10,144 bases of DNA, from assembly GCA_012840625.1 (NCBI GenBank), contig DUSB01000097.1:1-10144 (forward strand). The letters are read 5' to 3'. Positions 1-6,071 of the stretch are shown here, one piece after another; the first letter of the stretch is position 1, and every line of letters begins with the position of its first letter. The position numbers and the translations under genes are program-made. The notes beneath the pieces were generated by a model that was not told the origin of the DNA, made no database searches, and worked only from the letters and a program-made list of their open reading frames with translations. This DNA comes from Syntrophomonadaceae bacterium. GTDB lineage: Bacteria; Bacillota; Syntrophomonadia; Syntrophomonadales; Syntrophomonadaceae.

Positions 1-1730
1 AGGAACTTATTGAGCCGACCAATGAGGATGGAGATAGCAATCCATGTCGTTTTGAAAATGGTAAAGTGGTCACTCCATCCAGCTTCGGGCCGCTTTATCA
101 TAAGTTACAGTCAGAAGGATGGGGAACCAGCAACATCGATCAATCAGAGGATGCCATGATTCTTCCCCATATCCTCTTTTCAGCGGTGTGGGAAATGTTT
201 TGTGCTGCCAATCCTACTTTTGGACCTTATATTATGCTGACTACAGGCGCCGCGGGCCTTATCCAGAGTTTTGGTGATGATAAGGTAAAAGAAATGTTTT
301 TGCCCCCAATGATGGATGGAACTTGGTCCGGTACCATGTGTTTAACAGAACCAACGGCGGGTTCTGATGTGGGAGACATTCTTTCTCGAGCGTATCCTAC
401 AGATGATCCACGTATTTTTAAGATTAAAGGCAACAAACTGTTTATTACTGCTGGTGACAACGACTTTACTGAAAACATTGTGCATCTTTACCTAGCCCGG
501 GTGGAAGGTGCCCGGCCAGGAACCAGGGGTATTTCTTTGTTTGTGGTACCCAAGTATTGGGTCAAGGAAGATGGAAGCCTGGAAGACAATGATGTTGAAT
601 TAACCGGGATTGAACATAAGATGGGGCAACACGGTTCTGTTACCGCTGCTTTATCTTTCGGTGATAACAATAACTGCCGGGGATGGCTGCTGGGAATCAA
701 TCCACTGGAAAATGACGGTCGGGGCGAAGGCATGAAGCAGATGTTTCAGATGATGAACGGTGCGCGTATGGAGACTGGCCTAGCGGCTCTAGCCTGTATT
801 GCTAATGCTTTTTATAATGCCAGAGATTATTGCAAGGAAAGAATACAAGGGCGGCCTCTTACCAATCCAAAAGGTGATCGGGTCACGATTATTAATCATG
901 AGGATATTCGCCGTACCCTGTTGATGGGCAAAGCACATGTAGAGGCCATGCGTGCTATGATGTATAAAACCTATTTTGCTTTTGATGTTAGTGATTATGA
1001 TCCTGATCCAGAGAAGAGGGCTCGGGCTAATGACTTAATTGAAATCAGCATTCCGCTTTGTAAAGCTTATCCTAGTGATGAAGCCTGGTGGTTAATTGGC
1101 GAAGCAATTCAAGCCTATGGTGGTTATGGCTATACAGAAGAGTATCCTGTAGCCCAAATCGCACGTGATGTTAAAATATATTCGATCTGGGAAGGAACCA
1201 ATTATATTCAATCTATGGATCTTATCGGTCGCAAATGGCTGATGAATAAGGGTACCACTTTTGCCGCCTTTATTCAGGAAATGCGTGATTTTTATGAAGC
1301 CCACAAGGATGATGCAAGCACTGAAGCAGCAGCCAGTGGGGAAGGTGTCGGGGGTAGTGATTTAAGCTTGAATCGCGAATTTGCTATTTTGGGTAAAGCT
1401 CTGAGCGCCTATAAACAGATACAAATGGCTATTGGTCAGTATTTTGGACAAAAACAGTATGGCATGATGCCGCTGTATGCGCGGCGGGTCTTAACTGCGA
1501 CCTCACAATTATATGCCGGGCGTTGCATTCTTGACCAAGCTGTGCTGGCGGTACAAAAGATTCAGGAGCTGGGTCCGGATCATTATGATTATCCCTTTTA
1601 TGCCGGCAAGGTGCAGGCGGCTAGGTATTATCTGCACAATGTGGTGCCAAATGTCTGGGCGGTGGCAGAAATAGTTCAAGATGGAGACCGTTCCGCTTTA
1701 GAAATTCCCCTGGAAGCGTTTGATTATTAA
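1..1730 (+). CDS. acyl-CoA dehydrogenase, long (~600 aa) type, 5'-truncated by window edge
   Basis: Flavoenzyme that oxidises an acyl-CoA to the trans-2-enoyl-CoA in beta-oxidation, normally passing electrons to an electron-transfer flavoprotein. The frame is open from base 3, 21 codons before the GTG at 66, and aligns with residue 54 of the complete paralogue downstream. The gene therefore starts outside the window, and the GTG at 66 is an internal valine. Visible family marks are the middle-domain motif MCLTEPTAGSDVGD (about 335-376), the C-terminal block YGGYGYTEEYPVAQIARD, and WEGTNYIQ, whose Glu (codon 1191-1193) aligns with the catalytic base of the family. The extra C-terminal ~120 residues fit the long DmdC/AidB-like acyl-CoA dehydrogenases rather than ~380-residue enzymes. 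Compared with its neighbour it carries about 16 extra Ala/Gly/Ser-rich residues near 1312-1377. The family is certain; the acyl chain length acted on cannot be read. Confidence 0.95.
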   Translation, partial: ELIEPTNEDGDSNPCRFENGKVVTPSSFGPLYHKLQSEGWGTSNIDQSEDAMILPHILFSAVWEMFCAANPTFGPYIMLTTGAAGLIQSFGDDKVKEMFLPPMMDGTWSGTMCLTEPTAGSDVGDILSRAYPTDDPRIFKIKGNKLFITAGDNDFTENIVHLYLARVEGARPGTRGISLFVVPKYWVKEDGSLEDNDVELTGIEHKMGQHGSVTAALSFGDNNNCRGWLLGINPLENDGRGEGMKQMFQMMNGARMETGLAALACIANAFYNARDYCKERIQGRPLTNPKGDRVTIINHEDIRRTLLMGKAHVEAMRAMMYKTYFAFDVSDYDPDPEKRARANDLIEISIPLCKAYPSDEAWWLIGEAIQAYGGYGYTEEYPVAQIARDVKIYSIWEGTNYIQSMDLIGRKWLMNKGTTFAAFIQEMRDFYEAHKDDASTEAAASGEGVGGSDLSLNREFAILGKALSAYKQIQMAIGQYFGQKQYGMMPLYARRVLTATSQLYAGRCILDQAVLAVQKIQELGPDHYDYPFYAGKVQAARYYLHNVVPNVWAVAEIVQDGDRSALEIPLEAFDY

Positions 1731-2042
1731 ATTAGCTTTTAATTGGCATAATGTTATTCCTCAAGGGGCTCCGTTTGGGCGGAAACTTTTTCGTCGGTTC
1801 TTAATTGCCATAAAGTGAACTTATTTTTAGGAATTATAATTGTGTTTAAAATGCTGAAATTTCCAACAATAAGTCTGAAGTCAGAATATTGAAATTTTTT
1901 ACTGCAAAAAAGGAATTAACTATAAACGTCTTGAAATATAGCAGTTGAGTATAATTATGCTGGCTGATCACGTAGAAAGGGAAAAAGGAACCAAAAAACG
2001 TGGTCATTCATGTTAGAATGTAGTAAACATGTTAAATTGCGA

Positions 2043-2058
2043 TGGCAAAATCACTGCG
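2043..2058 (+). promoter_or_regulatory. possible sigma-54 promoter upstream of second acyl-CoA dehydrogenase
   Basis: TGGCAAAATCACTGCG has the invariant GG (2044-2045) and GC (2056-2057) separated by exactly ten bases, as sigma-54 promoters require. The -24 part TGGCAA is one base off TGGCAC, and the -12 part CTGC is one base off TTGC. Transcription would start near 2069 and leave a leader of about 100 bases containing the AGGAGG site. The match is weaker than the one at 4596, and no clear activator dyad lies at the usual distance upstream. Confidence 0.35.
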
Positions 2059-2125
2059 TGTAGTACTGGGGAGGTGAGGGTTCATTTAATCAACCTGTTT
2101 AAGGGGGGCAGGTATTAAGTCTGGG

Positions 2126-2154
2126 TTGACAACTAGAGAAAACCATATTATAGA
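2126..2154 (+). promoter_or_regulatory. near-consensus sigma-A type promoter sequence overlapping the leader of the second acyl-CoA dehydrogenase
   Basis: TTGACA (2126-2131), 17 bases, then TATAGA (2149-2154) is close to the housekeeping consensus. The oddity is its position. The predicted start, near 2161, falls at the end of the AGGAGG ribosome binding site (2156-2161), only about eight bases before the ATG at 2169. If used, the mRNA would lose its Shine-Dalgarno sequence, so the match may be fortuitous, or the start site may lie further upstream. Confidence 0.4.
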
Positions 2155-2168
2155 TAGGAGGATTTTGG

Positions 2169-4004
2169 ATGGCATCAAATTTTGCGTATAAGAATGTTCG
2201 TGATTTTGAGTTCATGATCCAGGAGTGGCTACCAACTGAGAAAATATTTTCCTATAAACAGTTTGCGGATTATTATTCTAAAGATGACGTAAAAGCAATC
2301 CTAGAACCGGTACGCAACATGTGTAAAGACATGATCGAGCCGCTTAACGAAGTCGGTGATGAACAGCATGTTCGCTTTGAAAATGGAAAGGTTATAACGC
2401 CACCTGGGTTTGGCGACCTTTTCCACTATTTACAGGAAGAAGGCTGGGGAACGTCTAATCTGGATGACAGTGAAGATGCAATGATACTTCCCAGTATCTA
2501 TTATGCGATGGTAAATGAAATGATCGCTGCAGCCAGCCCCATGTTCATGCCTTATGTTGGGCTTACAACCGGAGCGGCTGACTTGATTGTGGAATTTGCT
2601 TCGGATAAGATCAAAGAAATGTTCCTGCCCAAGATGATGGATGGTACCTGGGCTGGTACCATGTGTTTGACCGAACCAACCGCAGGTTCTGACGTAGGGG
2701 ATATACTGTCTAAAGCTTATCCTACCGATGATCCTGCGATATACAAGATCAAGGGTCAGAAGATTTTCATCACCGGTGGAGACCATGATATGACCGAAAA
2801 CATTATTCATCTCTATCTGGCTCGTATTGAAGGCGCCAGAGAAGGGACCTCGGGAATTTCACTTTTCGTGGTGCCGAAATATTGGGTGAATGAAGATGGA
2901 TCTCTGGAAGATAACGATGTGGTTGCTACTGCAGTAGAGCATAAAATGGGTCAGCATGGTTCAGCAACGGTGGCTCTCAGTGTGGGCGATGAAGGCAGAT
3001 GCCGTGGTTGGTTAATAGGAAACCCACCTGACGAGAATGGCAGAGCTGAAGGTATGAGACAGATGTTCCAGTGTATGAACTTTGCTCGTCTGGGTACAGG
3101 TCTGCTGGCTCTGGCCTGTACAGCCAATGCCTATTACAATACCGTTGAATACTGTCGGGATAGAGTTCAGGGTCGTCCTCTGACCAACCCCAAGGGTGAC
3201 CGTATTCCTATCATTGAACATGAAGATATTCGCCGTACACTAACGATGTTGAAAGCTCACGTAGATGCATTCCGCGGGATGATTTACAAGGCATATTATA
3301 TGTTTGACCTGAGAAAATTCGATCCCGATCCAGAGGTGCGAGAGGAAGCCAATAATTTCATTGAGGTGGCTACCCCACTTTGTAAAGCCTATCCTACTGA
3401 TGAAGCATGGTGGCTGATAGGAGAATGCATTCAGGCCTATGGTGGTTATGGCTATACCGAAGAGTATCCTGTAGCCCAAATCGCTCGTGATGTTAAAATT
3501 TATTCGATCTGGGAAGGAACCAACTATATTCAGGCTCTGGACCTCTGCGGGCGCAAGTGGACCATGAAGAAGGGTACTGTATATCAGAAATTCATGCAGC
3601 AGATCCGTGATTTCTATCAGGAAAACAAGGATGTGCCTGGATTCGAGAAAGAATTTGAAAACTTTGGCAAGGCTATTAAAGCTGTGGATGAAATGCAGAT
3701 GGCTATTGGTGGTTATGTTGGCGAGGGTAAGATCAGCATGCTACCCCTGTATGCGCGTAGAATTTTAACCGCTACTTCCATGGTTTATGGTGCATGGACC
3801 CTGCTGGATATGGCTCTAATAGCAAATAAACGGGCGGAAGAATTAGGCGCTGATCATTATGATTATAATTTCTATATTGGCAAAGTTATGTCCGCTCGCT
3901 ACTATTTAAAAAATGTCGTACCAACCGTATGGTCAATCGCTGAGGTAGTTAAAACTGGTGACAGTTCAGCCCTGGAGATTCCAGACGCAGCATTCGATTA
4001 TTAA
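2169..4004 (+). CDS. acyl-CoA dehydrogenase, long (611 aa) type
   Basis: Complete FAD enzyme for alpha,beta-oxidation of an acyl-CoA, expected to be cytoplasmic and to use electron-transfer flavoprotein. Residues 1-80 match the short N-terminal extension seen in DmdC-like long acyl-CoA dehydrogenases. The FAD/substrate motif MCLTEPTAGSDVG lies at 165-177. The C-terminal signature is at 424-455, with the putative catalytic base Glu449 in WEGTNYIQ. The last ~130 residues form the extra helical domain of this subfamily. The ATG at 2169 is supported by AGGAGG seven bases upstream and by FAYKNVRDFEF, which looks like a native N-terminus. The gene is paralogous to its upstream neighbour but has its own intergenic leader and a strong terminator. 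In a syntroph it would serve butyrate or other fatty-acid oxidation; the substrate is inference. Alternative: a branched or aromatic acyl-CoA dehydrogenase. Confidence 0.96.
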   Translation: MASNFAYKNVRDFEFMIQEWLPTEKIFSYKQFADYYSKDDVKAILEPVRNMCKDMIEPLNEVGDEQHVRFENGKVITPPGFGDLFHYLQEEGWGTSNLDDSEDAMILPSIYYAMVNEMIAAASPMFMPYVGLTTGAADLIVEFASDKIKEMFLPKMMDGTWAGTMCLTEPTAGSDVGDILSKAYPTDDPAIYKIKGQKIFITGGDHDMTENIIHLYLARIEGAREGTSGISLFVVPKYWVNEDGSLEDNDVVATAVEHKMGQHGSATVALSVGDEGRCRGWLIGNPPDENGRAEGMRQMFQCMNFARLGTGLLALACTANAYYNTVEYCRDRVQGRPLTNPKGDRIPIIEHEDIRRTLTMLKAHVDAFRGMIYKAYYMFDLRKFDPDPEVREEANNFIEVATPLCKAYPTDEAWWLIGECIQAYGGYGYTEEYPVAQIARDVKIYSIWEGTNYIQALDLCGRKWTMKKGTVYQKFMQQIRDFYQENKDVPGFEKEFENFGKAIKAVDEMQMAIGGYVGEGKISMLPLYARRILTATSMVYGAWTLLDMALIANKRAEELGADHYDYNFYIGKVMSARYYLKNVVPTVWSIAEVVKTGDSSALEIPDAAFDY

Positions 4005-4017
4005 GCATTACTATCTT

Positions 4018-4055
4018 ATAAAATAGAGATTTTAAACCGAACCGATAAAATAGAG
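4018..4055. repeat. short direct repeat after the second acyl-CoA dehydrogenase
   Basis: ATAAAATAGAG occurs exactly twice, at 4018-4028 and 4045-4055, between the stop codon and the terminator. The repeats are AT-rich and could be chance; no function is claimed. Confidence 0.4.
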
Positions 4056-4061
4056 TTTATT

Positions 4062-4112
4062 AAGAGGCTTTGCCTGATGTCTGCAATAGGCATCAGGACA
4101 GCCTCTTTTTTT
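4062..4112 (+). terminator. strong rho-independent terminator
   Basis: AAGAGGCT (4062-4069) pairs with AGCCTCTT (4100-4107). An inner stem, CCTGATG (4073-4079) with CATCAGG (4091-4097), sits across a small internal loop, and the stem runs into a seven-T tract at 4106-4112. It lies about 60 bases after the acyl-CoA dehydrogenase stop and separates that unit from the downstream cluster. Confidence 0.93.
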
Positions 4113-4138
4113 GGTCTAATAATACAGTTGGTGTCAAA

Positions 4139-4153
4139 TTCTCAAAATGAGAA
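4139..4153. promoter_or_regulatory. inverted repeat TTCTCA-AAA-TGAGAA
   Basis: Perfect 6-bp arms with a 3-base centre. It matches 4506-4520 (TTCTCAATATGAAAC) at 12 of 15 positions, and that copy lies upstream of the sigma-54 promoter. The two may be sites for the same regulator. No promoter that it would control is evident nearby. Confidence 0.4.
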
Positions 4154-4200
4154 AATTATTATATTAGAACAAGAATTCTGCAACAGTCTCTGGATCTGGA

Positions 4201-4222
4201 GCGGGATTTTTTTATGTCCCGC
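4201..4222 (+). other. GC-rich hairpin GCGGGA / TCCCGC
   Basis: GCGGGA (4201-4206) and TCCCGC (4217-4222) form perfect 6-bp arms around a T-rich 10-base loop. The loop includes the ATG of the small ORF at 4214. No T-run follows, so it is not an intrinsic terminator. It could sequester the start of that ORF or be part of a larger fold. Confidence 0.45.
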
Positions 4223-4351
4223 CAGCGCCGGTACGGTTTTCAGTTAGCGCAGTTATTCATCAAATTAAATGCGCTGGAAGACTGCGAAGTATCTGGGCAG
4301 GAGAAAAGGATAAATAATTACCCCGGAGAATTTACGGCAGTTAAGACTTAA
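4214..4351 (+). CDS. possible small ORF (45 aa) or gene remnant, function unknown
   Basis: The frame runs from ATG 4214 to TAA 4349 and is also open without a stop back to 4151. A GGAG at 4198-4201 lies 12 bases before the ATG, which is too far for a good ribosome binding site. The peptide is basic at the start (MSRQRRYGFQ), then has a hydrophobic run (LAQLFIKLNAL) and an acidic tail. The upstream open residues plus SRQRRYGFQLAQLFIKL faintly resemble the opening of a GGDEF-type domain (charged helix, RYG, then a beta-strand). A decayed regulator fragment is therefore possible. I cannot establish that it is expressed. Its base composition is closer to coding DNA than its flanks. Confidence 0.3.
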   Translation: MSRQRRYGFQLAQLFIKLNALEDCEVSGQEKRINNYPGEFTAVKT

Positions 4352-4500
4352 GGTTTACATGTGCAATAAAGTAGTGGCAGCTAGGTATAACAAGATATTA
4401 TTTATGTAAAACGGGTATTTTTCTAAGATAGACCGAAACGGAATTCTTTAAAATAGAAAAGTAGAAATAATAATTAGATGTAAGTTATATCAATCTAGTC

Positions 4501-4517
4501 TCATATTCTCAATATGA
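4501..4517. promoter_or_regulatory. dyad TCATATT-CTC-AATATGA, candidate activator site
   Basis: Perfect 7-bp arms with a 3-base centre, centred about 88 bases before the -24 GG of the sigma-54 promoter. That is the usual distance for binding of a sigma-54-dependent enhancer-binding protein. The identity of the activator is unknown and no such gene is in the window. Confidence 0.5.
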
Positions 4518-4536
4518 AACAGATTATAGTTTACAA

Positions 4537-4551
4537 AAAGAGAATCTCTTT
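4537..4551. promoter_or_regulatory. dyad AAAGAGA-A-TCTCTTT, candidate regulator site
   Basis: Perfect 7-bp arms around one base, centred about 53 bases before the -24 GG and 35 bases from the dyad at 4501. It shares the GAGAAT core (ATTCTC on the other strand) with that dyad. It could be a second activator site or an IHF-like or repressor position. Confidence 0.4.
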
Positions 4552-4595
4552 ACCTAAAGGCCTGGAAATAGTGGGTTTAGAAAAAAAATAAAAAC

Positions 4596-4612
4596 TGGCA
4601 TGTTTCTTGCAA
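4596..4612 (+). promoter_or_regulatory. sigma-54 (RpoN) promoter
   Basis: CTGGCATG-TTTC-TTGCAA fits the sigma-54 consensus YTGGCACG-N4-TTGCW. The invariant GG (4597-4598) and GC (4609-4610) are exactly ten bases apart, with a full TTGC -12 element. Transcription should start near 4621-4623, giving a leader of about 45 bases before the ATG at 4667. Spacing from the gene and upstream dyads support function. It probably drives the six-gene cluster that follows and implies activator-dependent, condition-specific expression. Confidence 0.85.
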
Positions 4613-4666
4613 CTATATATAAATAGTAGAAATAATACTGAATCAGTACAAAGGAGAGAATTGTTA

Positions 4667-5065
4667 ATGGAAGAAGTTCTTAAATTTTTACAGGCCAATC
4701 CGGTCTTTTATGCTGCAACGCTGGATGGGGACAAACCTAGAGTCAGACCGCTGGGCTTTTTTATGCAACATGAAAATAGACTCTATTTTACCGTAGGCAA
4801 GCAGAAAGAATCCTATCGCCAGCTTAGAGCTAATCCTAATATCGAAATTTCTACTGCTAATACTAAGAAACAGTGGATTCGCATTAGCGGTAAAGTGGTT
4901 TTTGATGACCGTCCGGAAACTGCCCTGAAAGTTCTAGAAACCATGCCCTCTTTAAAAAATATCTATAATGAACAAACCGGGTATGTTTTGGCTCCCTTTT
5001 ACCTGATAGACGCGACAGCAGAATTTGCTGATATGAATGGTGGTTTCAAAAAAGTTGATTTATAA
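4667..5065 (+). CDS. pyridoxamine 5'-phosphate oxidase-like FMN split-barrel protein, 132 aa
   Basis: Small flavin-binding protein of the PNPOx-like split-barrel fold, cytoplasmic; family members are mostly uncharacterised reductases or flavin carriers. The typical opening is seen: LKFLQANPVFYAATLDGDKPRVRP at residues 5-28, followed by the LYFTVGKQKESYRQLRANP strand-helix block (39-57) and IRISGKVVF (71-79). Length and motif order match single-domain family members, which differ from true PdxH. The ATG at 4667 is chosen because AAAGGAGAG (4650-4658) precedes it. A TTG at 4607 in the same frame lies inside the sigma-54 promoter and cannot be the start. This is the first gene after the sigma-54 promoter. 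It could act as a flavin-dependent partner of the iron-sulfur proteins downstream; that link is inference. Confidence 0.85.
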   Translation: MEEVLKFLQANPVFYAATLDGDKPRVRPLGFFMQHENRLYFTVGKQKESYRQLRANPNIEISTANTKKQWIRISGKVVFDDRPETALKVLETMPSLKNIYNEQTGYVLAPFYLIDATAEFADMNGGFKKVDL

Positions 5066-5196
5066 GTGAGCGAATATAGCAAAGTTATTTCACAAAAGAG
5101 TTGATTTCCAATAGCTGCATAGGATGGTAAGCTTTAGATTGCAAAAAGATCAGCAGTATTAATACCTTCAACGGTAAGAAAACAGGAGGTCGTGGC

Positions 5197-6036
5197 ATGA
5201 AAAAAGCAATCATTATATTTACTAAAGTACCTAAAGTAGGTGATATAAAAACCAGACTCACAGAAGAAAAGGGCGGCATACTTACTCCAGAGGAAGCCAA
5301 GGATTTCTATGAAGCATTTTTACTGGATGTAATTGATGCCTGTATTGCCTCCAAAAGTGGAGAGGTATGGATTTGCCATAACAAAATGGGGGATCGTAGC
5401 TACCTTGATTCGTTGCTGGAAGATCTTACTGATCCCGGAGCCATCAAGGGCATATTTGCGGATCAGGGCGGAACGTTTGATCAATGTATGCAGTACGCGG
5501 CCGATTATATTCTCCAAGAAGGAAATGCTGATCGAAGAGCGGATGCGTTACTCATTGTAGGGGGAGACCTACCTGGATTGCAGCCTGCTTATCTACAGAC
5601 CGCTTTTGATAAGCTGGAAAAACTGGCCAGGAGCCCGGCAGGACTTCAAGCTGCAGGAATTACTAATCCCACAGGTTCTTCTCTGGGTGCGGCAATTGTT
5701 GAAGGATCCTGTCAGGAAGGGGGTTTTTCTATTGTAGGCTATACCCATACCACCCCATTTGATTTTGATGGAGTTTTCTATAACCAGAATGGAATTACCG
5801 CCCTGGATGCACTGGTTCACAAAGCCGCTGGAAAACAGATTCCTTTTGGTATTGTACCCCAGGTTCCAGATGTAGATATTCCTGTGGACCTGGCCAGTGT
5901 TATCCCTGAATTAAATGCGCTTAACCTAGCGGCACGTTATGACGATACGATCAGACCAGCAAGGAGAACCCTGAAGATTTTAGAAGAGATGGGGATCGAG
6001 GCTTCGACAGCCGTAGATCATAGAGATAATTTATAG
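5197..6036 (+). CDS. DUF2064 / CofC-like GT-A-fold transferase, copy 1 (279 aa)
   Basis: Member of the DUF2064 family (glycosyl/nucleotidyl-transferase-like, related to CofC and MobA folds). It is expected to handle an NDP-sugar or NTP; the true substrate is unknown. Seen in order: a nucleotide-binding start IIIFTKVP..GDIKTRL (5-21), VGGDLPGL (121-128) with the metal-site aspartate, QEGGFSIVG (173-181) in place of the usual DGGY block, and DVDIPVDL (225-232), the closing acidic motif. At 279 residues it is longer than the roughly 200 usual for the family, mainly through the middle and the C-terminal tail. AGGAGGT (5184-5190) sits six bases before the ATG. It lies 131 bases after the FMN protein and 35 before the CCG protein. 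About half its residues match the second copy at 8226. Confidence 0.82.
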   Translation: MKKAIIIFTKVPKVGDIKTRLTEEKGGILTPEEAKDFYEAFLLDVIDACIASKSGEVWICHNKMGDRSYLDSLLEDLTDPGAIKGIFADQGGTFDQCMQYAADYILQEGNADRRADALLIVGGDLPGLQPAYLQTAFDKLEKLARSPAGLQAAGITNPTGSSLGAAIVEGSCQEGGFSIVGYTHTTPFDFDGVFYNQNGITALDALVHKAAGKQIPFGIVPQVPDVDIPVDLASVIPELNALNLAARYDDTIRPARRTLKILEEMGIEASTAVDHRDNL

Positions 6037-6071
6037 ATGCAGCAGATGTTCGGAAAGGAGGCCTTCCATCT

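Larger units (their letters stand above)
1731..2168. other. 438-base intergenic region between the two acyl-CoA dehydrogenase genes
   Basis: I see no gene here; the longest ATG frames are under 20 codons and lack ribosome binding sites. There is no strong intrinsic terminator after the first gene: only a 4-bp stem TCCG/CGGA followed by a T-run near 1770-1792. An imperfect direct repeat, TTAATTGGCATAATG at 1739 and TTAATTGCCATAAAG at 1801, and a dyad TCTGA-AG-TCAGA at 1874-1885 are visible. TATAAT hexamers at 1835 and 1950 lack a well-placed -35. CATGTTA is repeated at 2009 and 2028, the second copy inside the palindrome AACATGTT. Two better promoter candidates near the right end are listed separately. 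Confidence 0.7.
4113..4595. other. long intergenic region with hairpins and dyads upstream of the sigma-54 promoter
   Basis: No confident gene occupies this stretch. It contains a TTCTCA-AAA-TGAGAA dyad at 4139-4153 and a GCGGGA/TCCCGC hairpin at 4201-4222. A long-range complementary pair, CCAGCGC (4222-4228) and GCGCTGG (4271-4277), is also present. The second half, from about 4352, is AT-rich and non-coding. Two further dyads lie just before the promoter and are listed separately. The GC-rich, structured 4190-4345 part stands out against AT-rich flanks, which suggests a decayed gene or a structured RNA. Confidence 0.6.

Noticed and set aside
66..68. GTG at 66 as the start of the first acyl-CoA dehydrogenase
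   Set aside because: The frame is open to the window edge, and the 21 upstream codons align with residues 54-74 of the complete paralogue, so the gene is truncated by the window, not short.
1770..1792. Intrinsic terminator after the first acyl-CoA dehydrogenase
   Set aside because: Only a 4-bp TCCG/CGGA stem precedes the T-run; too weak to call.
2430..2810. 126-codon minus-strand frame inside the second acyl-CoA dehydrogenase
   Set aside because: Lies entirely within a well-supported gene on the other strand, with a composition that follows that gene's codon structure and no family resemblance.
4607..4666. TTG at 4607 as the start of the FMN protein
   Set aside because: It lies within the -12 element of the sigma-54 promoter, has no ribosome binding site, and the added 20 residues do not look like family sequence.
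5105..5165. Possible separate promoter before the first DUF2064 gene
   Set aside because: TTGATT/TTGCAA boxes have no properly spaced -10, and the GG...GC pair near 5126-5144 is 13 rather than 10 bases apart, so no sigma-54 or sigma-A site can be supported.
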